Source: Saccharopolyspora sp. SCSIO 74807
GTDB taxonomy: Bacteria > Actinomycetota > Actinomycetes > Mycobacteriales > Pseudonocardiaceae
Assembly (NCBI RefSeq): GCF_037023755.1
Contig: NZ_CP146100.1
Coordinates: forward strand, 496,001-560,000
Length of the DNA: 64,000 nt
Direction: 5' to 3'
Under the pieces are notes generated by a model, which was given only the letters and a program-made list of their open reading frames with translations, searched no databases and was not told the origin of the DNA. Below are positions 63,923 to 64,000 of the stretch, in pieces; the stretch's first letter is position 1; every line of letters starts with the position of its first letter. The position numbers were made by a program, and so were the translations under genes.

Positions 63923-64000
63923 GTGCCGCACGAGGAGCCCTGGGATCCCGGTTTGCAGGTCGAGCGCACCACGCTCGCGTGGTTGCGCACGATCATGGCC
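63923..64000 (+). CDS. Second DUF202 family protein, N-terminal fragment (runs off the window)
   Basis: The first 26 codons read MPHEEPWDPGLQVERTTLAW then LRTIMA, the DUF202 start motif (ERTxLAWxRT). It forms a tandem pair with the preceding gene, like yidH/yidG in E. coli. The GTG start lies 2 bp after the previous stop. Confidence 0.8.
   Translation, partial: MPHEEPWDPGLQVERTTLAWLRTIMA

Overview
The window is a high-GC (roughly 70%) actinobacterial chromosome segment with GTG and TTG starts, translationally coupled operons and several probable leaderless transcripts. The argS-lysA-hom-thrC-thrB-rho order, meso-diaminopimelate decarboxylase, Rho with a basic insert, a subtilisin-inhibitor-like protein, roadblock/GTPase conservon genes and an EthA/EthR-like pair point to a mycelial actinomycete, most likely of the Pseudonocardiales (Saccharopolyspora-like). 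That placement is inferred from gene content; no rRNA is present.

Layout. 1-650: prfA (partial) and rpmE on the minus strand. 883-2769: a small membrane protein and a DUF3105-DUF305 pair. 2992-12398: arginyl-tRNA synthetase, the lysine/threonine pathway genes and rho, with a 975-bp gene-free stretch before rho. 12453-13619: a CDF metal exporter and tRNA-Arg(CCG). 13836-18908: a sulfotransferase-like gene divergent from a carboxylic acid reductase. 19737-31019: a ten-gene minus-strand run (ATP-grasp ligase, DUF364-like protein, PLP enzyme, enolase-superfamily epimerase, MFS exporter, methyltransferase, then binding protein, two permeases and a double ATPase) behind a Fur-family-like operator. 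31105-45698: mixed accessory and cell-envelope genes, including a secreted hydrolase, two conservon genes, a DAHP synthase, a serine hydrolase, a CAAX protease, a class A PBP, a VVQ-motif small protein and a BVMO/TetR pair. 45993-62797: acyl-CoA and hydroxy-acid metabolism (FadB/FadA, lactate permease, GlcDEF, acyl-CoA dehydrogenase, acyl-CoA racemase, MerR regulator, a degenerate acyl-CoA synthetase). 62979-64000: an SSI-like inhibitor and two DUF202 proteins.

How parts work together. The 19.7-31.0 kb run reads as make, export and re-import of a small peptide-like molecule: a PLP enzyme for a non-standard amino acid, an ATP-grasp enzyme for an amide bond, epimerase and methyltransferase tailoring, an MFS exporter and a peptide/nickel-type ABC importer. 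It has no NRPS or siderophore synthetase, and it lies next to a Zur/Fur-like palindrome. I consider it the best candidate for an undescribed system, probably a metallophore.

The fatty-acid genes may share a regulator, because the same 24-bp motif lies before fadA and between the racemase gene and the merR gene. A second novel signal is a family of dispersed elements (45.8, 49.65 and 57.4 kb), each abutting the stop codon of a minus-strand gene. The two long copies fold into the same multi-stem structure with compensatory base changes.
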